Shown here: in pieces, positions 25,835 through 33,613 of the stretch
How positions within the stretch are numbered: position 1 is the first letter of the stretch
How the letters are laid out: each line of letters begins with the position of its first letter
Source: Planctomycetota bacterium
Lineage (GTDB): Bacteria; Planctomycetota; UBA1135; GCA-002686595
Assembly: GCA_002686945.1 (NCBI GenBank)
Contig: NYYZ01000034.1
Coordinates: forward strand, 1-37,428
Reading direction: 5' to 3'
Length of the DNA: 37,428 nucleotides
Position numbers and translations under genes: made by a program
The notes under the pieces: model-generated
Told to the model about the DNA's origin: nothing
Seen by the model: the letters and a program-made list of their open reading frames with translations, nothing else
The model's database searches: none

Positions 25835-27156
25835 GGTTTTTGCTCCCGCAAGCGACGGCTCGCTTGCTGACGCATGTACGCCATAAGACGCAACCCAAGG
25901 GCCAAGGACAAGGAGAGCCCGATGATAATCACCGCCACTGTGGGCCAGTGATCGGAGGGATTGCGGGCAACTTCCAGTTGGCTGTAGAAACGCTGGGCAT
26001 TGGGGTCATTCTGTGGACCCCAATTGGCCTGAAAGAGCGCATGCCCATCTCGGCGCAGGGGCTCATTCATTTCAATTCGAATATTCTCAGGAGGGGCGCC
26101 GGAACCAGCCGCCGTCCACTCCACATCTGACCGAAACACCCGCGGCATTCCTGTGCCGGGGTGCAGTTCCCGGTGAAAGTCGAGCAACTTGATCTCCCCT
26201 GGCAGGGAGAAACGCCTGTGGCGCAGACCGACGGCCCAGTCCTTGCCCCCCGCATTGAAGGTGAAAGGGTAACGCTCGAACCCTGAGAGGATCGCGGGAA
26301 TGGTGAGCGCGGAATCAGTGGGCCTGATCTTGGCCAGCAGGCCCGCCACGTTGCGCTCGTTCTCGGGTTCGCGCTCCTTGGGCGCCAACACCCAGCCATC
26401 ATTGGTGGGGCTGTCCGCAGCGATCGGGACCCTGCCCCCCGCGACCTCGGGCCTGGCATTGACCGCATAATGCTCAAGCACCAATTCGAAGGGCAGTCCC
26501 GGCGCACTGAATGTACGCGAGTCGGCTTCCAAGTCTGCAAAATCGGATTCCGGGATGATCCACTCCTCCACCTCGGTCTCACTCGCTGCATCATGAATCA
26601 CCACCTCCCACTCGTGGAAGCTGACAAACTCCGTGGCGGATTCGCCCTCATAGAGAGTCACATGCCCCGTCTCCGAGAAGTGCAACTTGACGAGGCCAGC
26701 TGCCAGAAGCACGATCACTCCCACATGGGTCACCATGAGCGCACCCAAGAGAACCTTGCGCCGCTTGTTCTGAGCTGACAGCAGGCTCCTGCCCACCCGC
26801 ACCAAACCTCCCGCCATGAGATTGAGAGCCAGGAGACTCATCAAGAGCTGGCCTCCAGGCAGTGGCACGGCGATCACAAACTCAAAGGGCGTCCCAAACC
26901 GTTCAGTCAGCAGCCAAGATTCAAAGTACTTCTGCGTGGCCGCGAAGAGACCCATTTCAACCTGAGCCTCCGTGCCGAAATAGGAAATCAAGAAGAGCCC
27001 AAAGAGACACGCAACGGCAAGGTGGAAAGATCCGAGAATCTCCATCAAGGACTTGCCCAACCCTCGGTTGGCGAGCCCCGCGATGAGGAGCAGCCCCATG
27101 CAACCCCAAAACGGAATGGTTCCATCCAAGGAGTGAAGGTCGATCAGAGCAAACAT
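25831..27156 (-). CDS. resB: System II cytochrome c assembly protein ResB
   Basis: ResB pairs with CcsA/ResC in heme delivery and cytochrome c maturation. The 441-residue protein has N-terminal membrane helices (about 15-35, 45-65, 95-120), a fourth at about 135-160 (LMVTHVGVIVLLAAGLVKL), a large extracytoplasmic domain with HVTLYEGES, and a last helix near 405-425. This is the usual ResB layout. The ATG shares TAATG with the stop of the upstream lipoprotein gene and has a GGGGGG stretch seven bases before it. GTGA overlap couples it to ccsA. Sequence divergence from Bacillus ResB is large, so the name rests on topology and gene pairing. Confidence 0.88.
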   Translation of the reverse strand: MFALIDLHSLDGTIPFWGCMGLLLIAGLANRGLGKSLMEILGSFHLAVACLFGLFLISYFGTEAQVEMGLFAATQKYFESWLLTERFGTPFEFVIAVPLPGGQLLMSLLALNLMAGGLVRVGRSLLSAQNKRRKVLLGALMVTHVGVIVLLAAGLVKLHFSETGHVTLYEGESATEFVSFHEWEVVIHDAASETEVEEWIIPESDFADLEADSRTFSAPGLPFELVLEHYAVNARPEVAGGRVPIAADSPTNDGWVLAPKEREPENERNVAGLLAKIRPTDSALTIPAILSGFERYPFTFNAGGKDWAVGLRHRRFSLPGEIKLLDFHRELHPGTGMPRVFRSDVEWTAAGSGAPPENIRIEMNEPLRRDGHALFQANWGPQNDPNAQRFYSQLEVARNPSDHWPTVAVIIIGLSLSLALGLRLMAYMRQQASRRLREQKP

Positions 27157-28256
27157 TACTTGCCCCCCATACGCAGACTACGGGTCAGTTGTTCGAAGGC
27201 TTCTTCAGCCGCGGCAACCTCATCCTTGGGCCCCCAGAGCTTGACGAAGACATTGGTGCGCGGCAGAGGCAGAATCGCACCGACAAGGCGCGCGCCCTCA
27301 ATGGTCTCTCCACTCATGCCACGCCAATCGCCATCCGCCTGCACCAGCACCGCCTCGCCCAGACCCGTTGACATGCGCGCCAGATTCCCAAAGCCCTCTG
27401 CCCCCAGAGGACTTGCACCCATCTGGCCCAGCCAGCGATCCGCATTGGCCTCTGGCGAGCCACCCGCTGTACTGATCGAGCACTCACAATGTTCACCCAC
27501 TGCAAAGCTCGCCAGTCGCATGCTGCGAGGACCTAGGTCACGCCAGCCCTCGGGCGCGTCCCAGGTGAATCCAGGGCCGCCCCCGGCACCGCCATTCGGG
27601 GGGCTGGGCAGAGAGGCCACGGGCTTGGGCTGTAGCTCCGGACTCAGGCCCAAGGATGCGCACCAGGCCTCAAAGGCCTCGGTTTCGGACTCCACCAAGG
27701 CCCGGGGCCCAGTCATCTTGGCAAAAAGAGTGAATTCGGGTGCCGGCAAGATCGCACCCACCATGCGTGCGTCAGCAAGATCCGCTTCCCCCATGCCGCG
27801 GTAGTGCCCATCGATCACAACCAGGGTCGCCTGCCCCCCCAGCAACAAGACCTGGCGCCGCTCCACCACCTCGGCGGCGGGTTCAGCCTCGCTACCCATC
27901 TGCTCCTGCCAGCGCTCAATGTTGGCCTCCAAGCCCCCACCGGCTCCGGGCAACATCACCAAGTAGGCGTTGCAGTTCTGAGCACCGGCGACTTCAAGAT
28001 TGAAGAGCCGTGGCTCCTTCGCGGGCAGTGCCTTCCAGCCCGGCGGCAGGTCATAAACCAAGCTGTCGCTCGCTTTCTGAGCAGCAGACCCAGACCGCTG
28101 GGACGGGCCGAAGCGCTGGTCCGAGGTGGCCCCTACGATCACGGGCAAGGAAGCCGCGGGAGCCACTCGACGAGCTTCAATCGTGGCCGTGGAATCACGA
28201 CCACAACCAGCCAGGAAACACGACAACAGACACACAACTAAGGCTGTACGCAACAT
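27156..28256 (-). CDS. Lipoprotein with tandem duplicated domain
   Basis: I do not recognise the family. The 366-residue protein has a lipoprotein signal with lipobox LAGC (C18). It then carries two copies of a ~135-residue domain, about 67-204 and 230-366. Both share P-x-GW near the start, EAN..RW..QMG in the middle, G(Y/W)RGM, and AR(M/L)VGAILP.P...F.K..GP towards the end. A proline/glycine linker joins them. It is wedged between a prenyl synthase and resB with overlaps at both ends, so it may take part in cytochrome c assembly or respiratory work (inference). An upstream TTG at 28268 overlaps the preceding stop; the ATG gives a cleaner signal peptide. Confidence 0.82.
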   Translation of the reverse strand: MLRTALVVCLLSCFLAGCGRDSTATIEARRVAPAASLPVIVGATSDQRFGPSQRSGSAAQKASDSLVYDLPPGWKALPAKEPRLFNLEVAGAQNCNAYLVMLPGAGGGLEANIERWQEQMGSEAEPAAEVVERRQVLLLGGQATLVVIDGHYRGMGEADLADARMVGAILPAPEFTLFAKMTGPRALVESETEAFEAWCASLGLSPELQPKPVASLPSPPNGGAGGGPGFTWDAPEGWRDLGPRSMRLASFAVGEHCECSISTAGGSPEANADRWLGQMGASPLGAEGFGNLARMSTGLGEAVLVQADGDWRGMSGETIEGARLVGAILPLPRTNVFVKLWGPKDEVAAAEEAFEQLTRSLRMGGK

Positions 28257-28264
28257 GGAGAAAT

Positions 28265-29251
28265 TCAAGAATTACGATCAAGCGTGAATTGGAGCAGACG
28301 CTCAAGAGAGTGCCGTACTTCGCCAGAGGGCAGCTGCAGCAAGCGATCCTGGGCCCGAGCGATCAACTCATCGGCCCGGGCGCGTGCACGCCGACAACCC
28401 TGGTTGAGATCACATGCTACGAACAGAGCAGCGCGACGGTCACTGCAATCGGGGTCGAGGTAGGCTGCTTCGATCGCCCTTCGACCATCAGAATCTGCGG
28501 CCTGCCAGGCGTAAAGCACCGGCAGAGTGACCTTGCCATCATCAATATCAGTACCCACGCTTTTGCCCACCATCGCTTGCTCACCCTCTAAATCGAGCAG
28601 ATCGTCGGCAATCTGAAAGGCCAGCCCCAAGTCCTGACCCATCAAGCGCATCTTGCCACCCAACTCCTCTTGGCCCTCACGCCCGTAGCGCACGCCAAGC
28701 TCCGCTGCGGCCCCATAGAGCACCCCGGTCTTGGCCAAGGCGATGCGCTCATATTCCTCGGGCGTGGCATCAAAACGATGCCGCCCCATGGCCTGACGGA
28801 TTTCACCCACGCAGATCGCCTGGGTGGTGTGCGCCAGAATCTGGCTGGCGAGGGGAAAAGTCAGGCCTGTGGAACGGGCAAAGGCACGGGAGTAGAGCCA
28901 ATCCCCCAGCAGCACCGCGACTTGATTGTCCCAGGCGGTATTGATGCTTGGCAGTTGACGCCGAATCTCCGCCCCGTCGAGCACATCGTCATGCACCAGG
29001 GTCGCCAGGTGAATCAACTCAACCACGGCCGCCACCACGGGCAGCTCCTGCGACTGATTGCCACTGGCCCGGGCCACCAGCAAGAGCAGACTGGCTCGCA
29101 GTTGCTTGCCCTGGAAACGGCTCAGGTGAGCCACCATTTCCTCTACCGCCGGATCGTCCGTGACCAACTCCGCAGCCAGGGCTTCTCTCATGGCGTGCAG
29201 GTCCTGCTCGATAGGCGCGACCATTTCCAGCAGGCTGGGGGAAGGACTCAT
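28265..29251 (-). CDS. Long-chain polyprenyl diphosphate synthase
   Basis: This trans-prenyltransferase extends farnesyl diphosphate with isopentenyl diphosphate units, most often to make the side chain of respiratory quinones. The 328-residue protein has the first aspartate-rich motif D88-D89-V-L-D92 and the second, QIADDLLD, near 225, plus GTDIDDGKVTLP. The residues before the first motif are small (LATLVH), which in this family goes with long products such as C35-C40; exact length cannot be read. The ATG overlaps the mobA stop as ATGA. An N-terminal extension in frame to 29320 overlaps mobA and was rejected. Confidence 0.93.
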   Translation of the reverse strand: MSPSPSLLEMVAPIEQDLHAMREALAAELVTDDPAVEEMVAHLSRFQGKQLRASLLLLVARASGNQSQELPVVAAVVELIHLATLVHDDVLDGAEIRRQLPSINTAWDNQVAVLLGDWLYSRAFARSTGLTFPLASQILAHTTQAICVGEIRQAMGRHRFDATPEEYERIALAKTGVLYGAAAELGVRYGREGQEELGGKMRLMGQDLGLAFQIADDLLDLEGEQAMVGKSVGTDIDDGKVTLPVLYAWQAADSDGRRAIEAAYLDPDCSDRRAALFVACDLNQGCRRARARADELIARAQDRLLQLPSGEVRHSLERLLQFTLDRNS

Positions 29252-29853
29252 GTACGCTCCCCCCGAGGGGCTGAATCCCGAAGCGCCACTCCCAAGTCCA
29301 GATCTTCGGGTCTGTTCCAATTCACAGCCATTTCCGGATCCACCCTCAGGCGCACGATCGTCTTTCCCTTCGTGAGGTCAATGATCCGTCGCGCTCCAGC
29401 GGCATAGTCCCGCTCGAAAGCTGCACGCACACGCCGATGTACGCAGAGCACCAAGGGCGGTCGCTCGCGCCCATCGTCCAACAAGGCGACATCAGCGTCC
29501 TGATCCACAGCCAATTGCACCAACTCGCGCAGGGGACAATCCTTCAGGTGAGGCAAATCCACCGCCACGAACAACACGCGCTCTTCTGCGGCCGCGGCCA
29601 GGCCCGCCAGAATCCCCGCAGCGGGACCCTGACCAGGCTCCGAATCCAACGCCTCCGGCAGTCCCCGATCCCCATAACGGGAGCGACTCCCAGGAGCGAT
29701 CAAGACCTCACCGGCCAGAGAAGCAAGGGCTGCGATGCCCCGATCAAGCAGAGCCTCGCCCTCCAGGCGCAAGAGAGCCTTGTCACTGCCCATGCGTTGG
29801 CTCGCACCGCCGCACAACAGCACGCCACTGATTGCATGGAAGGGAGCAGTCAT
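29248..29853 (-). CDS. mobA: Molybdenum cofactor guanylyltransferase MobA
   Basis: MobA links GMP to molybdopterin to form the bis-MGD precursor used by DMSO-reductase-family enzymes such as nitrate reductase and formate dehydrogenase. The 201-residue protein has the nucleotide-binding start LLCGGASQRMGSDKALL, the metal-binding aspartate in FVAVDLPHL, and a length normal for MobA. The ATG at 29853 places this motif near residue 11; the open frame upstream is not MobA-like. It is 83 bases downstream of tatA and overlaps the prenyl synthase gene. NTP-transferases for other nucleotides (such as MocA) look similar, but the motif fits MobA. Confidence 0.9.
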   Translation of the reverse strand: MTAPFHAISGVLLCGGASQRMGSDKALLRLEGEALLDRGIAALASLAGEVLIAPGSRSRYGDRGLPEALDSEPGQGPAAGILAGLAAAAEERVLFVAVDLPHLKDCPLRELVQLAVDQDADVALLDDGRERPPLVLCVHRRVRAAFERDYAAGARRIIDLTKGKTIVRLRVDPEMAVNWNRPEDLDLGVALRDSAPRGERT

Positions 29854-29936
29854 GGGTTCAATGCAGGGTGACCTTTCCGTGCCCGTGGACCGAAACGCAC
29901 GAGTAGTCAAGGTTCGGGACCTAGAGCCCCGGACCC

Positions 29937-30140
29937 TCACGCGTCCTCGTCCTTGGACTCCTCGATCTCCCCGGGCTCGTCTTTCACCTCTTCTTTGAGG
30001 CCTTTCTTGAACTGGGTGATACTACTGCCCATGGAGCGCGCCAGCTGGGGCAGCTTGCGGCCGCCAAAGAGCAGCAGGACCACGAGCAAAATGATCGTCC
30101 ACTCGGGGACTCCACCAAGGGCAAAGGGAAGGGTCAACAT
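29937..30140 (-). CDS. tatA: Twin-arginine translocase subunit TatA
   Basis: TatA multimerises to let folded proteins cross the inner membrane. The 67-residue protein has a single N-terminal helix (WTIILLVVLLLF), the FG hinge, the amphipathic helix RKLPQLARSMGSSITQFKKG, and an acidic tail. This is the canonical TatA/TatE layout; TatB is usually longer. The ATG at 30140 was chosen because residues upstream do not fit the family. No tatC is in the window. Placement next to mobA is notable, since MGD enzymes are classic Tat substrates. Confidence 0.93.
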   Translation of the reverse strand: MLTLPFALGGVPEWTIILLVVLLLFGGRKLPQLARSMGSSITQFKKGLKEEVKDEPGEIEESKDEDA

Positions 30141-30201
30141 TCTGGGTATCTCTTGACTTGGGCCTGGGGCCCGTTTCAGGGGTCTCAAGGATAGAGAATC
30201 C

Positions 30202-30219
30202 GCACCATGATCTTGGTGC
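30202..30219. repeat. Inverted repeat before tatA
   Basis: GCACCA (30202-30207) and TGGTGC (30214-30219) are perfect inverted arms around TGATCT in the mnmD-tatA gap. No T-run follows on the minus strand, so a terminator is unlikely; an operator is possible but unsupported. Confidence 0.25.
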
Positions 30220-30258
30220 ATGGAATACAAAATCCACCCGTGGGAGTTCCCCGCAGGG

Positions 30259-31068
30259 TCATTGCGAGTCGTCCGGTATACATTCGGACACAGGATCCGC
30301 CGCCCGCTGGCGCAAGCGCCTCAGGGCACGGGGCGGCAGGGGGGGCAGGTCGGCAGGATGGGGCGCCGCCACGGTGCCCTCAGCCTTGCGTCCCACCCGT
30401 CCCAAACGGCCCACGAGCAGCCCAGCCCGCAGCAAATCCGCACGCATGGCGCTGGCAGCACAATAGGTCACCAGCCGCGAGCCGGGATCCATGCGTTCTG
30501 CGATGGCCTGCAGAAAGTCCCCCTGCCAGAGGTCCGATTGATCAGCGGGTGCGAAGGGATCCATGAAAACCGCGTCGAAGCGGCGCTCGGGGGCCAGGGC
30601 CCGAATGGTCTTGCGGGCATCCCCAAGCCGTAGCCAGAGACGACTGCGCTGCCCCAGAGACACGCCCTCCTGATCCGCTCGTTCTGGATCCTGCTGGACC
30701 AGATCCAGGGCGGCCTTGAGTGCCTCGCCCACCGCCCGATGCCAAGGACCTGCCAAGGGCTCCGACTCGGCGATCGCCAATTGAAGGGGCTCCAGGTGGA
30801 GTTCTAGCCCGGTCACCTCAAGGCAGCGCTCGCTACCCTCCACTGCCGCCAGTGCCGCAGCCATGTTCAAGCCAAGGCCCACGCCCACATCGAGCAGACG
30901 CACCACGGCATCCCCGCGCTCGCTGAATTCAACGCCACCTGCATAGCGATCCACCGCCTGCTGCCAGGCCCCTTCCCAGGAATGGCAGGCGAGCCCCTCG
31001 GGATCCAAGAGGGTCCGGGAACCGTCCTTGGTCAAAGCTCGCTGCCAGGTCTTGATGCTATCACTCAC
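30259..31068 (-). CDS. mnmD: MnmD-like tRNA wobble-uridine methyltransferase
   Basis: This resembles the methyltransferase half of MnmC, which methylates nm5(s2)U34 to mnm5(s2)U34 in tRNA, using SAM. The 269-residue protein has the SAM loop LLDVGVGLGLN near 60-70, an acidic residue ending strand 2 (TGLELH), the family motif FDAVFMDPFAPADQSDLW near 165-182, and GRKAEGTVA near 232. The FAD-dependent oxidase domain of bifunctional MnmC is absent, as in stand-alone MnmD. The ATG is followed by family-like IKTWQRALTKDGS. It heads the minus-strand block and is divergent from the SMUG1 gene, with 117 bases between. Confidence 0.85.
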   Translation of the reverse strand: MSDSIKTWQRALTKDGSRTLLDPEGLACHSWEGAWQQAVDRYAGGVEFSERGDAVVRLLDVGVGLGLNMAAALAAVEGSERCLEVTGLELHLEPLQLAIAESEPLAGPWHRAVGEALKAALDLVQQDPERADQEGVSLGQRSRLWLRLGDARKTIRALAPERRFDAVFMDPFAPADQSDLWQGDFLQAIAERMDPGSRLVTYCAASAMRADLLRAGLLVGRLGRVGRKAEGTVAAPHPADLPPLPPRALRRLRQRAADPVSECIPDDSQ

Positions 31069-31185
31069 AACCCCAACCTAGAACCCGGGCCAGGGCCTGC
31101 GCAAGGAGCGGGGACCTGGGCGACCGGGCCTGGCTCGCACCGGAATCCCAAGCAAGGTTGCAATCACCGCCCCCTAGCCCAGATC

Positions 31186-31905
31186 ATGCTGCCCATGGAT
31201 CCCATGTGCCTGGTCGATGAGCTAGCCGCCGCGGTGGATGCGCTCTCCTTCGAGCCCCCGGTGACCTGCGTCTACAACCCTCTTGTTTACGCACGCGCTC
31301 CCCTGGCCCGATACTTCGAGCGCATGTGGTCACCCCAGCCCCCAGCGTTGTTGCTGGGCATGAACCCGGGACCCTGGGGCATGGCCCAAACAGGCGTGCC
31401 CTTCGGAGAAGTCTCGAGCGCACGGGATTGGCTCGGCGTAGAAGCGCCTGTGGAGCCCCCCAAAGAACAACACCCCAAGCGCCCGATCCAGGGTTTTGAC
31501 TGCCAGCGCCGCGAGGTCAGCGGCGCGCGACTCTGGTCTTGGGCCCAAGATCGCTTCGCCACACCGGAGGACTTCGCCCAGCGTTTTTTTGTCTGGAACT
31601 GGTGCCCCCTGGCCTTCCTGGAAGAGTCAGGGCGCAACCGTACCCCGGACAAATTACCAGCCGACGAGAGAGCCGCCCTGGAGGAGGTCTGCGACGCCAG
31701 CTTGGTGCGCATGGTGGAAGCGCTTGACCCGTCCAGGGTGATTGGCATCGGCCGGGTTGCGGAGTCCGCCGCCCGACGTGCCCTGGGGAATGACGGTCCT
31801 CCCGTCGGCACCCTTCTGCACCCCTCCCCCGCCAGCCCCATCGCCAACCGGGGCTGGGCACCCCAGGCTGAGAAGCAACTGCAAGCCCTGGGCCTCCTGG
31901 ACTGA
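31186..31905 (+). CDS. smug1: SMUG1-type uracil-DNA glycosylase
   Basis: SMUG1 removes uracil and some oxidised pyrimidines from DNA to start base excision repair. The 239-residue protein has the family catalytic loop GMNPGPWGMAQTGVPFGE with N60, and the second active-site loop LLHPSPASP with H212. The stretch VWNWCPLAFLE near 140 also fits. SMUG1 was first known from animals but also occurs in scattered bacteria, including planctomycetes and Geobacter. The ATG at 31186 was chosen; an open frame reaches 30982 but runs into the divergent mnmD gene. It is followed by the GT-C glycosyltransferase gene after 85 bases. Confidence 0.93.
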   Translation: MLPMDPMCLVDELAAAVDALSFEPPVTCVYNPLVYARAPLARYFERMWSPQPPALLLGMNPGPWGMAQTGVPFGEVSSARDWLGVEAPVEPPKEQHPKRPIQGFDCQRREVSGARLWSWAQDRFATPEDFAQRFFVWNWCPLAFLEESGRNRTPDKLPADERAALEEVCDASLVRMVEALDPSRVIGIGRVAESAARRALGNDGPPVGTLLHPSPASPIANRGWAPQAEKQLQALGLLD

Positions 31906-31990
31906 TCGCCCTCAAGAAGTCAGCACCGGATTCCCCCAGGGAAGGTCAACCCAGGGCCCAAACCTGCCGTAGAGAAGAGTCCCAGCCCCC

Positions 31991-33592
31991 ATGCACTCCC
32001 AAAACGAGAATCGAGCCGAGCCCAGCCCCGGCAGCCCAGCAGGGCAATCCAGCTGCCTGCTCTGGCAACTGCTGGCCCTGGGGATTTTCGTGCCCCTGGT
32101 GGCGCGCTTCTGGTTCCTGTGCGATGACGCCTATATCTCGTTCCGCTATGGTCGCAACCTGGCGCAGGGCCTGGGTCTTGCCTGGAATCCGGGCGAGCCC
32201 TCTCCTGTGGAAGGCTACAGCGAATTCGGCTGGGTGCTGATCAGCGCCCTGATCCAGGCACTGGGTGCGCCAGTGGAAACCATCGCACCTTGGATCAGCG
32301 CCCTCTGCGGCGCAGCACTGGTGATGAGCGTTACGCACCTGATCAGCCGTCATCTGGTCAGCCATCCGGTGGCGCGCCTGGGGGGCGTGCTCTTCGTGGC
32401 CGCCGCGGTTCCCTTGGCGGTCTGGTCCACGGGGGGCATGGGCAGCATGGCCGCCCTGCTCTGCCTTTGGCTCATGTACAGCCGCTTGCTCACAAATGTA
32501 GACATCCATGATGGCTGGGGCGCGGGCCTGGCAGGTGTGGGACTGGTACTGCTGCGGGCGGACGGACACCTGTGGGTTTTTCTCTTGGCGGGCAGCGCGA
32601 TTGTGCTAGCGCGTCTGCGCAAGGATCCCTGCTTGATGAAGGCCGCGCGGCTCGCGGCCGGCTTGCCGCTGCTGGCATTCTTGGCCCTGACCGCTTTTCG
32701 GCTGGGCTACCACGGAGACTGGCTGCCCAACACAGCGCGGGCCAAGATCGGATTGAGCCCCTTTGTCATTGAACGAGGTGCGCGCTATGTGGGTCACGCT
32801 TTCCTCACCTATCCGGGGCTTCTACTGGCTCTCGCGCTGCCCCTGATCATGGGCAGGCGCACCCTGGAACGCCCGAGCTTTGTGGCGCTCCTGGTCTTCG
32901 CAGCGGCGCCAGCCTATGCCCTGCTGGTGGGCGGAGACTTCATGTGTTTCCACCGATTCCTGCTGCCCCTCTGGCCCTTTGGTGCAGTGTTGCTTGCCAA
33001 GGGCCTGCAAGCCCTGGCCGAGGACAGCCCCAAGCGCGCACATGTGGCCCTGATCCTGGCCCTGCTGATCCCAGCCAGCAATCTGATCCCCGCCTGGGAC
33101 CTGCACGTGCTGCCCCAGTCCCTGCGCGAGAAATGCTTCTTTCGCTTCAACGCCACCAGCGCCAAGGGCGTGATCCTGTTTCGCACAGAACGTGAACAGT
33201 GGCTGGACATGACCGCACGGGCGCGCCAATGGAAACGCCTGGGTGAAGCGGTGGCGGACAACACCGCGGCTGACGCCAGCCTCGTCGCGGGGGCCATCGG
33301 CGCCCTTGGTTGGGCGTCCAAGCGCACCGTTTTTGATCAGTTCGGACTTACCAGACGCGATGTCGGCGACTTTCCCCAGGTACCTGGCCGGCGCTCCCCT
33401 GGTCATGACCGTTATGCCCCGGCGAGCTACTTTGCACCAGAGTCTCCCACCTACGGGCGTGTCTCGATCATCGATGAGCTCAGCTTGCGTCAGCGCGGCA
33501 CACCTCCCTCTCATGTGACCGTGCTGAATCTCGATCAGGAGCGCTATGGCCCCGGACAATTCCTGATTTTGGAACGCTATCCTCGCCCCTGA
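31991..33592 (+). CDS. GT-C family membrane glycosyltransferase
   Basis: The 533-residue protein has an N-terminal soluble tail, about ten membrane segments, and a C-terminal extracytoplasmic domain (about 390-533). The first outer loop has D45-D46 in CDDAYISFRYGRNL followed by NPGEPSPVEGYSEFGW. This pattern is shared with GT-C enzymes that use polyprenyl-phosphate sugars, including the mycobacterial arabinofuranosyltransferase AftB group. The acceptor and sugar cannot be read from sequence. It lies 21 bases before a sulfatase-fold lipoprotein gene, so the two may act on the same envelope glycan. Confidence 0.82.
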   Translation: MHSQNENRAEPSPGSPAGQSSCLLWQLLALGIFVPLVARFWFLCDDAYISFRYGRNLAQGLGLAWNPGEPSPVEGYSEFGWVLISALIQALGAPVETIAPWISALCGAALVMSVTHLISRHLVSHPVARLGGVLFVAAAVPLAVWSTGGMGSMAALLCLWLMYSRLLTNVDIHDGWGAGLAGVGLVLLRADGHLWVFLLAGSAIVLARLRKDPCLMKAARLAAGLPLLAFLALTAFRLGYHGDWLPNTARAKIGLSPFVIERGARYVGHAFLTYPGLLLALALPLIMGRRTLERPSFVALLVFAAAPAYALLVGGDFMCFHRFLLPLWPFGAVLLAKGLQALAEDSPKRAHVALILALLIPASNLIPAWDLHVLPQSLREKCFFRFNATSAKGVILFRTEREQWLDMTARARQWKRLGEAVADNTAADASLVAGAIGALGWASKRTVFDQFGLTRRDVGDFPQVPGRRSPGHDRYAPASYFAPESPTYGRVSIIDELSLRQRGTPPSHVTVLNLDQERYGPGQFLILERYPRP

Positions 33593-33613
33593 GAACACAC
33601 CATATTGAACCTC

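Noticed and set aside
30982-31185. Longer start for the SMUG1 protein
   Set aside because: It would run into the divergent mnmD coding region and adds low-complexity Gly/Pro/Thr-rich sequence absent from the family.
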